Positions 45,278 to 57,800 of a DNA stretch of 64,000 nucleotides are shown one piece after another. The stretch is from Certhia americana. Lineage: Eukaryota > Chordata > Aves > Passeriformes > Certhiidae. The notes beneath the pieces are model-generated. The model searched no databases. It was given only the letters and a program-made list of their open reading frames with translations, and was not told the DNA's origin. The translations under genes and the position numbers were made by a program. The stretch covers positions 81,351,133 through 81,415,132 of the forward strand of contig CM031858.1 in assembly GCA_018697195.1 (NCBI GenBank), read 5' to 3'. The number at the start of each line of letters is the position of its first letter. Positions within the stretch are counted from its first letter, which is position 1.

Positions 45278-45941
45278 GCCGCCCGGCGCCGGGGGAGGAG
45301 CGCGGCCGCACCCCCGGCTCACGGGGGCGGGGAGGGAAGGAGGGGGGATGTACTGAACGGGGCGGAATACGGCGCCGGGAGAGGCGGCAGCAGGTGGCGC
45401 CGGGTGACGTGAGGGCGGAGGAAGGAAGACAGACACACGGTGGAAAAAGTGTGCGCGGCGCTTCTCTCCGGAGCGCCTTCGGAAAGGTTTCGGTCCCCCG
45501 CCCCTTCATAGTGGAGTGGTACGGTCCTTCCTTATAAATGTTGCAGGCCGGCCATAACCCTGGGTTGGTCATTGGTAACTTGGGATCTGCAGTGTGTAAT
45601 GTTGCTGTGTCCCAGGGAAAAGTTCCTCCGTAAAGGAGGAGCACTAACTCCTGGACGTGTCCTTGTCGCGGGCTTTCGGGCGATCCGTGGCGGGGGTGTC
45701 CCTGCCTGCGCCGCCCTTGAGCTGTCTGGGGCGCGCTGCTGCCCGCCCGCCTGTGCAGGGTTTAAATGGATACCGCATTCCTGCCCCCCGTGCCCCAGCT
45801 TCTCAGCAGCTGTAGCATTTCCCTGGGATCGGCTGCAGTGCTGTACGGTGTTTTTAACTCTCTTAACGTCCTAGCTCTTTGCTACGAGATACTGATTTGT
45901 CCCAAGTGAGCGAAAACTCTCTCTGTCGGTCCCCAGGCGCG

Positions 45942-48900
45942 ATGTCCCCGGCGCTAGCCAAGGAGATCCCGCAGGAGGAGGGACAGGGAGGCTCCCGGCG
46001 GAGCAGCTGGGGGCTGCTGGTCACGGCCGGTGTGGGAGGCACCTTGGTGGCCCTCTATGCTGTGGCCACCCCCTTCGTGACCCCGGCCCTGAGGAAAGTG
46101 TGCCTGCCCTTCGTTCCCGCGACCGCCGCTCAGATCCAGAATGTGCTGAAAATGCTGGAAAACAGAAGTGGCTCCCTAGTTGACATTGGTAGCGGGGATG
46201 GCCGCATTGTAAGTTATGGATGTTGACTTCCTTTTAGGTCGTCTCTTAAAAAAGTGCCAAAGTGCACTGCGTTTTCTCACACTTAAAAATGTCTTGTCTT
46301 TGGCATCCACTGGTTGTGTCTGAGTCTTATGAAAAGGATCAAAGCTGAGAAATGTTTACATTCATTTTTGATGAGTAATAAATAGCTTTTGTTAGCTGTA
46401 TATTTATAAATAGTTTTTTATATTTATAAATATTTTTTGTTTCATTCTTTATGAATAGTTTTTAATTGTTTTTAGTCATACCTGTAGCTTGACCAAGGTA
46501 GTGGAAATAATGTTATTGTGGTGACTGGAAGGAATCATGGTGCATTTGCTCGAAAAGATGCAGTCATGGTCTTGGTACTGATTCCACAAAGGTGTGTAGC
46601 TGCAAGCAAGGCCACCACATGCTTGATGTGTAAAGGTGATAGAAGTGCAAAAAGAAATGAGTGATGGATTAAAAAACCAAAAGTCCTGGTGTGATTAGAA
46701 CTGTAGATTTCACATATTTGTGCGGTGGCTGGCTTCCCCACTTCCAAATCCATTTGGTGAGGCTAGAATAAACACTGAGAGAAATGGATGAGAATCATGA
46801 AAGAAAAAGTGACACTGTTTTTCCAGGCTATTGCTTGAGCCCCAGTTTGTGAAGTGAGGTGAGGATACAGTGGAGAATGGTGTGGTCTGGTTTTTCTTTT
46901 GCTGCTGTAATATTTTGTGTGCTTTTTCATAACTATCTGCTTCAAGTCAGATTTAGCAACAGGATGGTGGTTTTTGATGGAAACACGCAAGTTCTTGAAT
47001 GCTACCCTTGTTCATGTTCTATGTGATAGAATCAACTATTTGTCCATATTAAAAAAAAAAAGAAAAATCCATTTGGAACCCCAATGTGAAGATTGATTGA
47101 ATTGTGCCTGGGTAGGAAAATGACCAAAAGATGTAGGCATGAGATAACTGCAGTCTCTGATGCCCTCTCTGTTCATCATTCTGGTTGCTGACTCTCATCA
47201 GAGGTATCTAATTTCAATAGGTACTGTGTCATTAACTCTGATATATTATACAGGTGCCTAAGTGGAGACCAAATACTATAAGGAAAGCCAGGTACTTAAA
47301 ATTGAATGCTTGTTGCTTCCTTGATGCATCTGTCCTGAAAAATGTCTGTTCAGATGCTTTTAACTATTTAGTACTTAACTCAGGTGTAATCGGTGGATGA
47401 ATATGAACATATTTACCATATTTCCAAGTGTGGTAAAAGCGTCAGATTCTTTTGGTGAATTTGCAAGTGCTCTCTGTGTGATGGAAGATGCATTATTTTA
47501 ACAGTGTGAAATATACAATCCAGGTAATGCTGCTTGAGAAGTTCTGTTAAGAAATCTGTACTTCCTGATTTCACCTTGCTTGTTTTCTAATTGATAGTTC
47601 ATCAGGCGATTCCTGATTAGAAGTTGGCTGTAGCCTTTCAAATTGTCTTAAACCTTTATTCTAGAAATCAGTGCATTTTTTGTTAGTTTTTTTTAAAATG
47701 CAGATCAACAGATTACATTCAGATTCTTTGTATTAGTATGTCATTTTGGCTCTGATTCACGGGCTGTTCAAGTGCCTATCCCTCACGTAAAAGTGGTCTA
47801 ATTTTGAGCATTTTTGCTTGTGGGTTTCACTGTTCTCTCCATGATCAATGTTGGTCCTCTTTAATTCCAAGACAGTGTTATGAATGTGTTAAATTAAACT
47901 TTAATGTAAATCATAGATGTACTTCAAGCTCACAGCTTTGCCCTGTGAATGTTTGTTTTCATTTTGTTTGCCTGACTATATTTCAGTTGGACTAGTAATA
48001 ACAGTAAAATGTAGTTTTGAGGTTTTGTTCACTCTACAGCTAGTCTGTTGGGCATTGAAACCAGGTTGACTTAGAAAAGTGCTTTCCTTTGATTTATATT
48101 TTAAATGAAAATCTGTGCTTCTCTTAGGTGAATAGACTTTTATATTTTTAAGTGGAGATTTATTTTCTTCCTTGTAGGTGATAGCAGCTGCAAAAAAGGG
48201 ATTCCATGCTGTTGGTTATGAATTGAATCCCTGGCTAGTCTGGTACTCCAGATATCGTGCTTGGAGAGATGGGGTACATCAGAACACCAAATTTTATATT
48301 TCAGACTTATGGAAGGTAGGTAATGAATTATGTAAGAATGAATCTGGGATGATTGAGAGAGTTTATAAGTTTGGAAATACTTTCCTGAAAGAGCTGAAAT
48401 GCTGTCTGACCACAAGGTGCTCTATTGGGCTTTGAGCAAAGTACTTGTGCTGGGAATCTGGTTTCTATGCTGTTCTGCTGCTTTTGTGCTTTATTCGAGT
48501 GCTTCCTTTATTGGTAGAGACTCCTTGAGCAAGCCTGGGCCTGATGAATTATGTGGGAGGGTTTTTTTTGGCTGTGTGGGTGTTTGTGTTCAGAGAGGAG
48601 CATAGGAAAACTTCATGGTACTGAGTAGAAGAACTCAGTTATTAGAATGCCTAGAAAGTTTTTAGAGGTAGCTAACATTTAACAAAAGAAGGGGCTAACT
48701 TAAAGCATACGTGATTTTATCATATACAGAAGTTGTAAAAATAACCCTTTAGTTATTAAAAAACTTATGTAGGTACTTTCTAAATTAATTCCTTGTGTGT
48801 TTCTAGAATTGCTATTCCATATTCTTGGCCAGACAGTAGAAGTTTTTTACTGTTCAGCAGTATAAAATCTTCTTTATGTGGAAATTTTTTGTGATGAAAA

Positions 48901-51900
48901 GTTGGTAAGGGATCTCCTTACAAGTTTTTGGTCTAAATCTCTGTTGAAAGAAGTGCAGCTAGAGGGATTAGGAGAAAAGAATGGTGAGAATTTCTCTAAC
49001 TATAAATGTCATTTTCAATAAGATTTGTTCTTAAATTTTATTTTAGGTTTCTTTTTCCCACTATAGAAATGTTGTTGTTTTTGGAGTACCTCAAATGGTA
49101 AGCTTACTAGTTACTTTTTATTTTAATTATATTACTTTATTTTATTATACTGTTTAATTATTTGTTACAATGTTTAATTATTTTAATGCCAAGGCATTCA
49201 GTGTTAATACATTAATCTGCAAAATGAATCAATCTGTAGACGGTCAAAGGCAGCCAGTAATAAACATAGAATCATAGAATATTAAGGTTTGGAAAGGGCC
49301 TTAAACACCATCAAGTCCCAAGCTCCCTGTTTATGGGATACCTCCCACTAGAACAGGTTGCTCAAGGCCTTATCCAGCCTGGCTTTGAACACTGCCAGGG
49401 TTGGGGCATCCAGAACCACCCTGGGTGACCTGTTCCAGTGTCTCACCACTCTCACTGGTGGTTCCTAATGTCTGACATAAATTTCCTCTCTTTCAATTTT
49501 TATCCATTCTCCCATGTCCTATCTCTACAGTTCCTGATAAAGAGACTCTCTCCAGCTTCCCTGTAGGCTCCTTTCGGATGTTGGAAGGTTGCTTGAGGTC
49601 TGCATGCAATCTCCTCTCCCTCCAACTCCCCTGCTGTCATTAAGGACACTTTTGACTAGACCAGGTTCCTCAGAACTCCATTCAACCTGGTTTGAGCAAT
49701 TCCATGTCTGGGCCATCCACAACTTCTCTGGGCAACCTGTTCCATTGCCTCACCACCTTCATGTGAAAAATTTCTTCCTAATACCTAATCTAAACCTACT
49801 CTCTTTCAGTTTGAAGCCCTTCCCCCTTGTCGTGTCACTACATGTGCTTGTAGAAGGTCCTTCTCCCTCTTGTAGGCTCCCTTCAGGTACTGTGAGGCTG
49901 CAGTTAGATCCCCTTGAAGCCTTTTCTTTTCCAGAAAATTCTGTCAGCCTGTGCTTCTGTATTGCTTGTTCCTTTGCTAAGGCAGATACATGCTGAAGTG
50001 AGCGAAGAGCTTCACGTGATGCCATACTGTACAGCGTACACTGAAAACATTTCTGCAGCAGTAACAGAAAGCATAATAAACCTTCCTATTCTGTGCTTTT
50101 TTGTTTGCTTGTTTATGTTTTCAACGGCACCAGAAGTAAATCTCTAGTTCAGATTCCAATTGTAACCCATATTGGAAACTGAAGTGGATGTGGGTGGGAT
50201 ATTAGTGGGCGCATTAAATTCCTCATGCTGCCAGCCCTGTGTGCTCCCTCGCCTGAGTTCCGGCAGGGGGCACTGGAAACGTTTGGATCTGCGATCAGGA
50301 ATTCTGCCGTTGCACCGAGGGGAAAAGTGCTGGTGAGGAAACCTGGCTCAGTAAATTAGGAATAGACAAATGCCCTGGGAAAATGTGAGTAAACCCAGCA
50401 GAAATACTGAATTAACTTTTAAATGTAATAAAGTGAGATACATTTGTAACAACTGTGATAGAAAGGGTAGCTGTAGGACTCAGAATAACTTTTGTAGTTC
50501 CAGTAAATACTAGGTTAAATTCTTTCAGCAAAAGTACTGTCATAAATGCAACAGAGGCAAACATATGAACCTCTGTGTTTCCTGAGCATTCGTTTGCTTA
50601 TGATCCCCTTTAAATTTACTTCAGAAGTTGTTAATGCTCAGCTTCCTGAACAACTAATTAATTTTCTAGAAACCTTAATGCATTTCTTCTTTTTTACTGA
50701 GGAACAATAGATCTCTTTAGCTTTTTTAATAATTCTGACCTGATTTGATGCTTTCACACAGTGCTTTTATTTCATATCCAAGATTAGCTTTAAAACCTGA
50801 ACTTACTGATCTTCAGGGAAGACTAAGGCCTCTCATGTTCTTGCAAGCATCTGGGGGGAAGGTGTGTTTATTTCTGAGTTGTTCCAGAGTGAGACTTACT
50901 TGTTTGGAGTAGGATGATGGAATTCTTGCCAGGTGTTCATGTTTGCAGCTCCTGTGTATTTTAACTGATACTGTACAAAAGGTTTATTAAACTATGTATC
51001 TATGTTTACACACCAAAAATTCCCCCAAACCCTGGCTTCACATAAAATACGGTATGATTGTAACACCTAATGTAACAGATATATTTAGCTTCAAAACTAG
51101 TTGGACTGGTTCAAGAATATAATTATTTTTGGCTAAACTTTGCTGAACTATTAATGATGTTTTCTAATTGTGCTAATATGGACATGCAGTGTCACTAATT
51201 TTTATAATTACTCCTAAAAGTTAGTCCATGTCTTTATTTATATTTTCTGTAACAAAATTTTTTCTGGTGTCTCAGTTTTAGATAACAAAGTGAGCTTATT
51301 TTTCTAGTTTGTTTAAGGTGCTAGTAGGCTTATTTTTCTAGGTGTTTAAAAGCATTTGCAGTGTGGATGAAATCAGAGCCTTAAAAATATTTGGAGATAA
51401 CTCTTTGGTATATTAGATCAATGACTGTCATTTTCCAAAAATATTCCATTGTTAGCTTAAATGTGGCAATAATAGGATATTACATCAAAGGCACACCCTG
51501 CATGTATGTGATAGTGGAAGCTCTTTGCAGCCTTTGGAAATTCCTTTTCTTTAGTCAGTCTTATTTTCTAATAACGTTCTTTTGGGTTTTGTTTCTTGTT
51601 TCTTTTTTTGGTATTTTATGTATTTCTGTCTCTGCGACTTAAATTCAGCTGTATTTGTAAATAACAACTGCCCTTTTAATTTTTTTAATATTTAAACATT
51701 ACATCATGATAATCAAAGTGAATAGTATTTTACATGTAACAGAAGTAGCCTGTAGAGTTTGCCATTGAAATTACTCATTCAGATAGATACAATATATAAG
51801 AATAAAAGGAACTCCAAACTCCAAAAAAGAACTCCAGTTCACTGCTGATCTGCTTAAACATACTATCCAACTTTTCCAAAGGACAAAAGTGGTTAAATCT

Positions 51901-53589
51901 GTTAGGCTTTTTTTTTTCCCTGGAACATAACCAGTATCTGGGATGGAAAAGAAATTTCTTTTAAGTCTATGTATGTTACTATTTCTCACTTAATCCATGG
52001 CAGAATTTGCAAAGCATTTATTAGAAAAAGAGCATCTTTTTCAGGGTGTTCTGTGTTCTAGAAAAGTAGTGATATTTCCCCTGACTTTCATATCCTCTCA
52101 GTTTTTGTGAAAGGAGGAAAGCTGGACTGTAGGTGTTCAGCCAAGGAGAGTTGCATAGTAGTATGTGACACGGTCCCCTTCAGCATCCTGCTCTCTAAAT
52201 GGGGGAGAGATGGATTTGGTGGATGGACTGTTCAGTGGATAAGGAATTGTCTGGATAGCTGCATTCAGAGGATAATGGTCAATGTCTCAATGTTCAGATG
52301 AAGATCAATTACAATTGGAGTTCTTGAGGGGTGTGTATTAGGAGCAGTCCTGCTTAATATCTTCATTGATGGCATAAAACAGTGGGATTGAGTGCACTCT
52401 CAGAAAACTTTGCAGATGATACTAAGCTGAGTGGTGCAGTTGATGTGCCTGAAGGACAGGATGCCATTCAGAGGGACCTGGACAAGAAGTGGGCCCATGG
52501 GAATATTATGAGGTTCAGCAAGACCAAGTGGAAGGTGCTGCATCTCAGTCAGGGTAATCCCAAGTACCAACAGAGGCTGTGGATGAACAGATCCAGAGCA
52601 GCCCTGCCCAGAAGGACTTGGGGGTGCTGGTGGATGAGAGGCTGGACATGACCCAGCCATGTGAACTCACAGCCCAGAAACTAAACGTGTCCTGGGTTGC
52701 ATCCTGAGCAGTGTGAGCAGCAGGGGAGGGAGGAGATTCTGCCCCTCTGCTGTGCTCTGGTTAGACCCGACCTTGGAGTCCTGCATCCATATCTGGGCAC
52801 CCCAGCACAAGAGAGAAGTGGACCTGTTGGAGTGGGTTCAGAGGAGCTCCTTTCTTATAAAGAGAATTGAGGTTATTCAGCCTGGAAAGACTTGACTCTG
52901 GGGAGACCTTATTGTGGTCTTTTAGTACTTAAAGGGGGCTTGTAAACAAGATGGGGACAGACTTTTTAGTAGGGCCTATAGGGATAGGACAAGGGGTAAT
53001 AGTTTTAAACTAAAAGAGGGCAGATACGTATTAGATGTAAGTAAGAAGAGTTTTATGAATAGGATGGTGGAACACTGGAACAGAGAGGCTGTAGATGGGG
53101 ACTGGATGGGGCTCTGAGCAACCTGATTTAGTTGAAGATAGCCCAGCCATGGCAGGGATGTTCAACTAGATTACCTTTAAAAGTCCCTTACAATCCAAAC
53201 CATTCCATGATTCTACATTCTGTTTCATGTAATGCTGCTGAAGGGATTCACATGCATATGTTAACAGGGTGTAGATTTGACTAAGCTCAGTTTCAGTATT
53301 ATTTAACATAACAGTATTTTACCATAGAGTGACAGCAGAATGTTTTGGGTTGTTGTCTGTGTGATGTTTTGATTGTTCCAGGATTGGTCTTGGAGTTAAA
53401 CAAAATGGTAAATTTTGAATGGTGATGACCTTTGAGTATCACACAATAGCTAATGAACCTTGGGGTGTCAAGAATTGCATAAATTCAGTGGGCTGAACTT
53501 TCATTCCCTCAGAGAAGAAACCCACTGAAGGGCATTGGGAATTGGAACATGCAAAGTCTTTTCCCTGCAGTTTTAGTCCTGTTTTTTTT

Positions 53590-53621
<32 letters not shown>

Positions 53622-54094
53622 AATTTAAAGGATAATTTATAGCTTTTGATTTAGTGTTTAGATCCTAAAGTTATGATTTCCTTGCTCTTGCCAGCTGGGG
53701 CACAATAACTATTTTCCAGTTTTAGATATTCTTTGTTAAGGCATCAATGCCAAAAATATATAACATGAATACTTTCCAAGATTTTTTAAAAAAAGTTACT
53801 CAAATCTTGGATTTCTCTTGAACACCTGAATTAGATTCTGAAGAGAATGCTCCTGTTTCTTACTGTTTCTGAGAGGTTTTTCTTGTAACTCAACAGATGC
53901 CACAGCTGGAGAAGAAGCTGGAAGAAGAACTTGAATGTAATGCCAGAATCATTGCCTGTCGCTTTCCTTTCCCTTGCTGGATTCCAGATCATACTGCTGG
54001 AGAGGGAATAGACACTGTGTGGGCCTATGATTTGAAACGTTCTAGAGGATGTGAAACAAAAAACTTGGAAATTACACCAGAGTCAGAATCCTAA
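45942..54094 (+). CDS. ATPSCKMT: ATP synthase c-subunit lysine N-methyltransferase, complete, 4 coding exons
   Basis: Also called FAM173B. It trimethylates a lysine of the ATP synthase c-subunit in the mitochondrial inner membrane, using S-adenosylmethionine. Coding exons 45942-46208, 48178-48315, 49047-49097 and 53897-54094 join at GT-AG introns, all phase 0, giving 89+46+17+65 = 217 aa. A hydrophobic segment at about 23-46 ([20 protein letters not shown]) anchors it and serves as targeting sequence. The SAM motif I is [12 protein letters not shown] (79-90). Conserved family blocks [25 protein letters not shown] and RFPFP follow. The N-terminus is about 15 residues shorter than in human and differs. 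The tail after DTVWAYD is also unlike the human one. The start is the first ATG of its frame, with G at -3. It shares a bidirectional promoter with CCT5. Confidence 0.95.
46209..48177 (+). other. ATPSCKMT intron 1
   Basis: A GT-AG intron of 1969 bp. It is AT-rich, with a low-complexity T/A stretch (TATTTATAAATAGTTTTTTA and relatives) near 46395-46465. No repeat element or RNA gene was recognised. Confidence 0.85.
49265..49640 (-). mobile_element. CR1 LINE 3' end in ATPSCKMT intron 3
   Basis: Begins with two perfect copies of the CR1 terminal octamer in reverse complement, CATAGAATCATAGAAT at 49265-49280. Typical blocks follow: CCCACTAGAACAGGTTGCTC, CCAGCCTGGCTTTGAACACT and CCTGTTCCAGTGTCTCACCA. 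The exact octamers show it is one of the less eroded CR1 copies here. Confidence 0.93.
49641..49935 (-). mobile_element. Second CR1 LINE 3' region, abutting the first
   Basis: The same CR1 blocks occur a second time: GACTAGACCAGGTTCCTCAG near 49654, then CCATCCACAACTTCTCTGGG, CAACCTGTTCCATTGCCTCA and further 5' CR1 sequence up to about 49935. The terminal octamers are missing. Two copies in the same orientation lie end to end, most simply explained by one inserting into the other. Confidence 0.85.
49936..52109 (+). other. Part of ATPSCKMT intron 3, no repeat recognised
   Basis: AT-rich intronic sequence. Short ORFs here lack coding features. Confidence 0.7.
52110..53220 (+). mobile_element. 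CR1 LINE, about 1.1 kb of the 3' portion
   Basis: A nearly continuous CR1 3' segment in ATPSCKMT intron 3. It begins in the end of the reverse-transcriptase ORF (GTATGTGACACGGTCCCCTT near 52160; TTAATATCTTCATTGATGGC near 52354; TTTGCAGATGATACTAAGCT near 52410). It continues through the 3' part (CAGCCTGGAAAGACTTGACT near 52879) to a degenerate tail CATTCCATGATTCTACATTC at 53201-53220. Frameshifts and stops mean it is inactive. It is 5'-truncated, as is usual for CR1. Confidence 0.93.
53581..53622. repeat. Poly-T tract
   Basis: Two long T runs separated by CGTTTTTG, about 280 bp before the last ATPSCKMT exon. Simple repeat, prone to length error. Confidence 0.9.
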
Positions 54095-54271
54095 ATATCT
54101 AATTTGGTTTCTTACAGAAATTTTTAGCTTTGACTGGACCTGTTGAAGATAAGATTAAGGTGGAGAGAGCCCTGGCATATGAAGATGTGTATTCACTGTA
54201 AGACCTGAAGTACAGTGGTTGTCTGAAAGCACACAAAGGTCACTGAAAAGTGTAGTTAAATACCTTAATAG

Positions 54272-54835
54272 TGTCCAGGTTTAGCCCCATCTAGCAGTGA
54301 AGTACCACACAGTTTACTCACCCCAGTCCCCAGGCTCCCCCAGCAGAATGGGAAAGAAAACTGGGAAAAAAGGTCATACCCATGACCATGACCATAGATT
54401 GAGATAGGAATTGTTTCATAATTGAAATAAATTTACTAATAATAACAAGAACAGCAAGAAGAGAGGAGTAAAATGCAAGAAAGATGAGTTATGCACAATA
54501 CCCCTGCTCACTACCCACTGATGGGTGTCCATGCAGAGCAGTGACTGGTCCCTCCTTGCCAGCTCTCCTCAGTTTATATACTGGGCATGATGTTCTATGG
54601 TGTGGAATATTCCTTTGGCCAGTTCAGCTCAGCTGTCCTGGACATGCTTCTTCCTGGCTCCTTGCACACCTCCTTTTGGCAGAGCATGAGAAACTAAAAA
54701 GTTCTTGGCTTGGAGTAAGCACTGCTCAGCATCAACTAAAGCCATCAGTGTGTTATCCGCATTAGTCTTTTCTAAATCCAAACCACAGTGCTGTACCAGC
54801 TGATAGGAAGAAAATTAACTCCCAGCTGAAAGCAG
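54272..54835 (+). mobile_element. Solo LTR of an avian endogenous retrovirus
   Basis: Starts TGTCCAGGTTTAGCCCC and ends near AATTAACTCCCAGCTGAAAG. Internal blocks are typical of a common bird LTR family: an ACTCACCCCAGTCCCCAGGC part, GATTGAGATAGGAATTG, CAGTTTATATACTGGGCATG near 54570 (TATA region), GGAATATTCCTTTGGCCAGT near 54604 and CTGTACCAGCTGATAGGAAG near 54791. No gag, pol or env sequence adjoins it, so it is a solo LTR. It begins only 178 bases after the ATPSCKMT stop codon, in the same orientation. The family is assigned by eye. Confidence 0.8.
54426..54431 (+). terminator. Candidate poly(A) signal for ATPSCKMT, inside the LTR
   Basis: AATAAA is the first canonical signal that I find after the ATPSCKMT stop (332 bases downstream). 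It lies within the solo LTR. If used, the 3' UTR end of this gene comes from a retroviral element. Non-canonical signals upstream cannot be excluded. Confidence 0.4.
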
Positions 54836-57800
54836 AATATGTAGTTAGTCAAAATTACAAAAAATTTTTTATAGAAATGGAAAAATTCAATATGGAAGAA
54901 GGGTTAGAACACCATTCACTCCAGTTAAGGGTAAGATATGTATAAGTTCAAATTTGTGAACTTAATATACACATTCTTTCTTACCCTACAGAGAGCACTT
55001 GGTATTGGTGTTTAAATAGTGTGCAAGTGGCTCCTCAAATGAGCTGTATTTCCAAAATGTCTCAATTATGTATGCCAAGTACATAATGCTGCATACACAA
55101 AACTGATCCAGTGGAGTATGATGATGACACCGATGTTTCACACCGCAGCCTTGAATATGTACTTTTAAAAGTTGAGTATGACAAAATGGGCAAATATAAC
55201 AAGTTGTTTGTTCATTAACACAAGTGCTACCTCTGATTATATTAATGTGTTTTAATTTAACTTGTCTTCTGTTTTAGCATCTGCTGGAAGATAATCTCAA
55301 AGTAAGACACTCCCCTCTCCTTTGCCTCTTTCAGTAAAAGAGGGGCAAAAGCAGAAATTATGGGTTGAGGTAGTGATTTTCTGAAAGCTCAAAGCAATAA
55401 TAAGAGATTGCACAGTAACAACAGCAATATTAATAGCAAAAGGATACAAAAAGGTGTTCTACTGACAAAAATGGGTGTTCACCACTGGGAACAAGAATAA
55501 TGGTGGGTGCTTCTCAAAGATCATATCTATGTGGCTTCCTCGGACAAAGGCAGCATGGTGGCTGGGCAGGCAAAATGGCCAACTCCCAGTGGAGCACCAG
55601 GGTTTTCCTTTGGAAACCATGCCATCCACCGATGGCACGCATAGTGTAGAATAACAACCTGGTCATGGTGCTAAGCTCTGACCCCTCTCTGCAACCAGGA
55701 CAGCTTGTTATTGTGAACACAAAACTGCAGAAGAATGCTCTTACTGAACTCTTACTGGTGTCGGCTGTTGAAATGACCCTGATTTTTTCTAATCTTACTG
55801 ATTTAGGGAGTGTTTCAAAAGTCATTTACTTCTCAGTGATGTGCCACTATTTCTGTGTGCTCAAACTTTGGATAAAGATACAGATGAGCGTTGCTCACTT
55901 GAATACTTGAAGGCTGTCTCTGATTCCAGAGCTAGTTGCTCTGGCTAGTTTGGCTGAATCTGATTAAACTTCATTTAATTTATAGTGAGATGAGAAGGAA
56001 AGTTTTCAATCAGACTTGTTTTCCCTTCTATTTTTCCATACCATCTGATAAGACCTCAGAAACTCATGGTATCACTATTTGACGTTCCTTGGAAGTGGAG
56101 CAAGTTCTCCCTGTCCTTTTGCTGATACTGCTGGTATGCAGTAGGGTACTGTCACTGCATTGATGTTTTCCTTTCCTGTCATAGTTACACCTTTCTGTTG
56201 TATAATGGTCCGCTTACTTGGGGTTTTTTTCTGGTTCTCAGGTAAAGTTTTACTGTTTTTACCCATCAGCCATTAGTCAGAGTTCATAATCAGCCTGCCC
56301 TGGCCCCAGTTAATGTACAGCCTGTTTGTTAAGCAGTAACTATGTAAGTTTGTCAGATCTTTGCAAACGTGTTTCCTGTAGAATGAAGCTAAAACAAGCT
56401 GGGAAATTGTCACCTGACTTCAAGGGAGTCATTACCACAACTAAAATTAGCTCAGTCCAAGAGAAGTGCTGAGACCCTACAATTTGAGGGAAAAACGAAG
56501 TCTGACATTTTATCAGGTGTTGACAAAGCAAATTTGGCTGGTCTGTAGATTCTGACTTGAAGAGAAGTTGGGTGCTATTTGGGATGTGTAGTCTACAATA
56601 ATACCTGTACCCATGCTTTTTTGTTTTGATGGTGAGGGGACAGGAAGAAGTTAAAATACAAACCTACTCTGAGGACTTGAAATGGAACATGTTTTTGTCC
56701 TGAAAATGTACACAAAGCAGGAGAAGAAAGGGGCAAATGAGTCCATAGTGTGCAAAGGAGAGATGATTTCAGCCTTGCATGGCAAGGCACAACTGTGAAC
56801 CTGGGGTTTGTGTCTACTGAAGAACACCAGCATCTGGTAAGCAGTCTGACAGCCTTTTGCTGCAAGAATGCATGAAGCATATTGTAAAACTGCACTAAAT
56901 TTTTTCTATAATTATATAAGTGTTACCATCATTACACAGAAATCAAGTGACAGGACAGGGATAGAGTAGCTTATCTAAAATGCCTTTGATTTAATATCCC
57001 AAGGCCATAAAACTGGAACCTCAGACAAAGTAATTCTGAAATTATTTGTAACGAAAGGAGACTAACAAAGAGGAAATTAGCTAATGAAGCATAGTTCTTC
57101 CCTGAATGACCGTAAAGGAAAAGAGGAGGCAAAATATTTTGATCCATTGAATTGTGTGTGACTCATCTGCTGTGCAGTGCTTTCACCAAGGTTTCTACAA
57201 TCAGTTTTCATTAAATTTAGTTTGTAGGGAATGAAGCAGTTATTTACTTTTCTCCTATGTTTGACTATATATTTTTCTATTGCGTTAACCTTTGCCTGTT
57301 AAAAGGTAAAACGGAATTTCTCATTTTTGGCTGTGGTCAAGGTTTTGGGATGTGCACTTCCTAGTTACCACCTATTGCTCCAGGAATACTTTCTAAGGAG
57401 GGCACAATAGAATTAATGATATGATGACCTGAGCTTTAGGAGTACTAAGTGCTGTCCTCCAGGCAAAGAGAGATTTATGATAGTTTTAAAGTAAAGTAGA
57501 GGGCTGTTTCTTGCTCTGGCTATTTACTTTTGGGGGCCTACATGGAATTAAGCAGTAGTCTGAAGGTTTGGGATTCCTTATTATATAAGGAAATGTGCTG
57601 TATTTCCTGTTTCAGTGACTTAAGTGTGAAATGGAAAGCAAAGTGTTCTAATTTATACAGGAGGACTGGAAAATCATTTTGTTGACATATTGTCCTTTTC
57701 TATCACTTGCTATGTTTGTTTGATAGTTTTCAAGATTAAATACTTAACTGTGACTTTAGTTATCACTGTATGGATTATTATGTTGATACATTTCCAATTG

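Noticed and set aside
52382..52651. ORF with [12 protein letters not shown]
   Set aside because: It is the remnant reverse-transcriptase end of a CR1 LINE, not a host gene.
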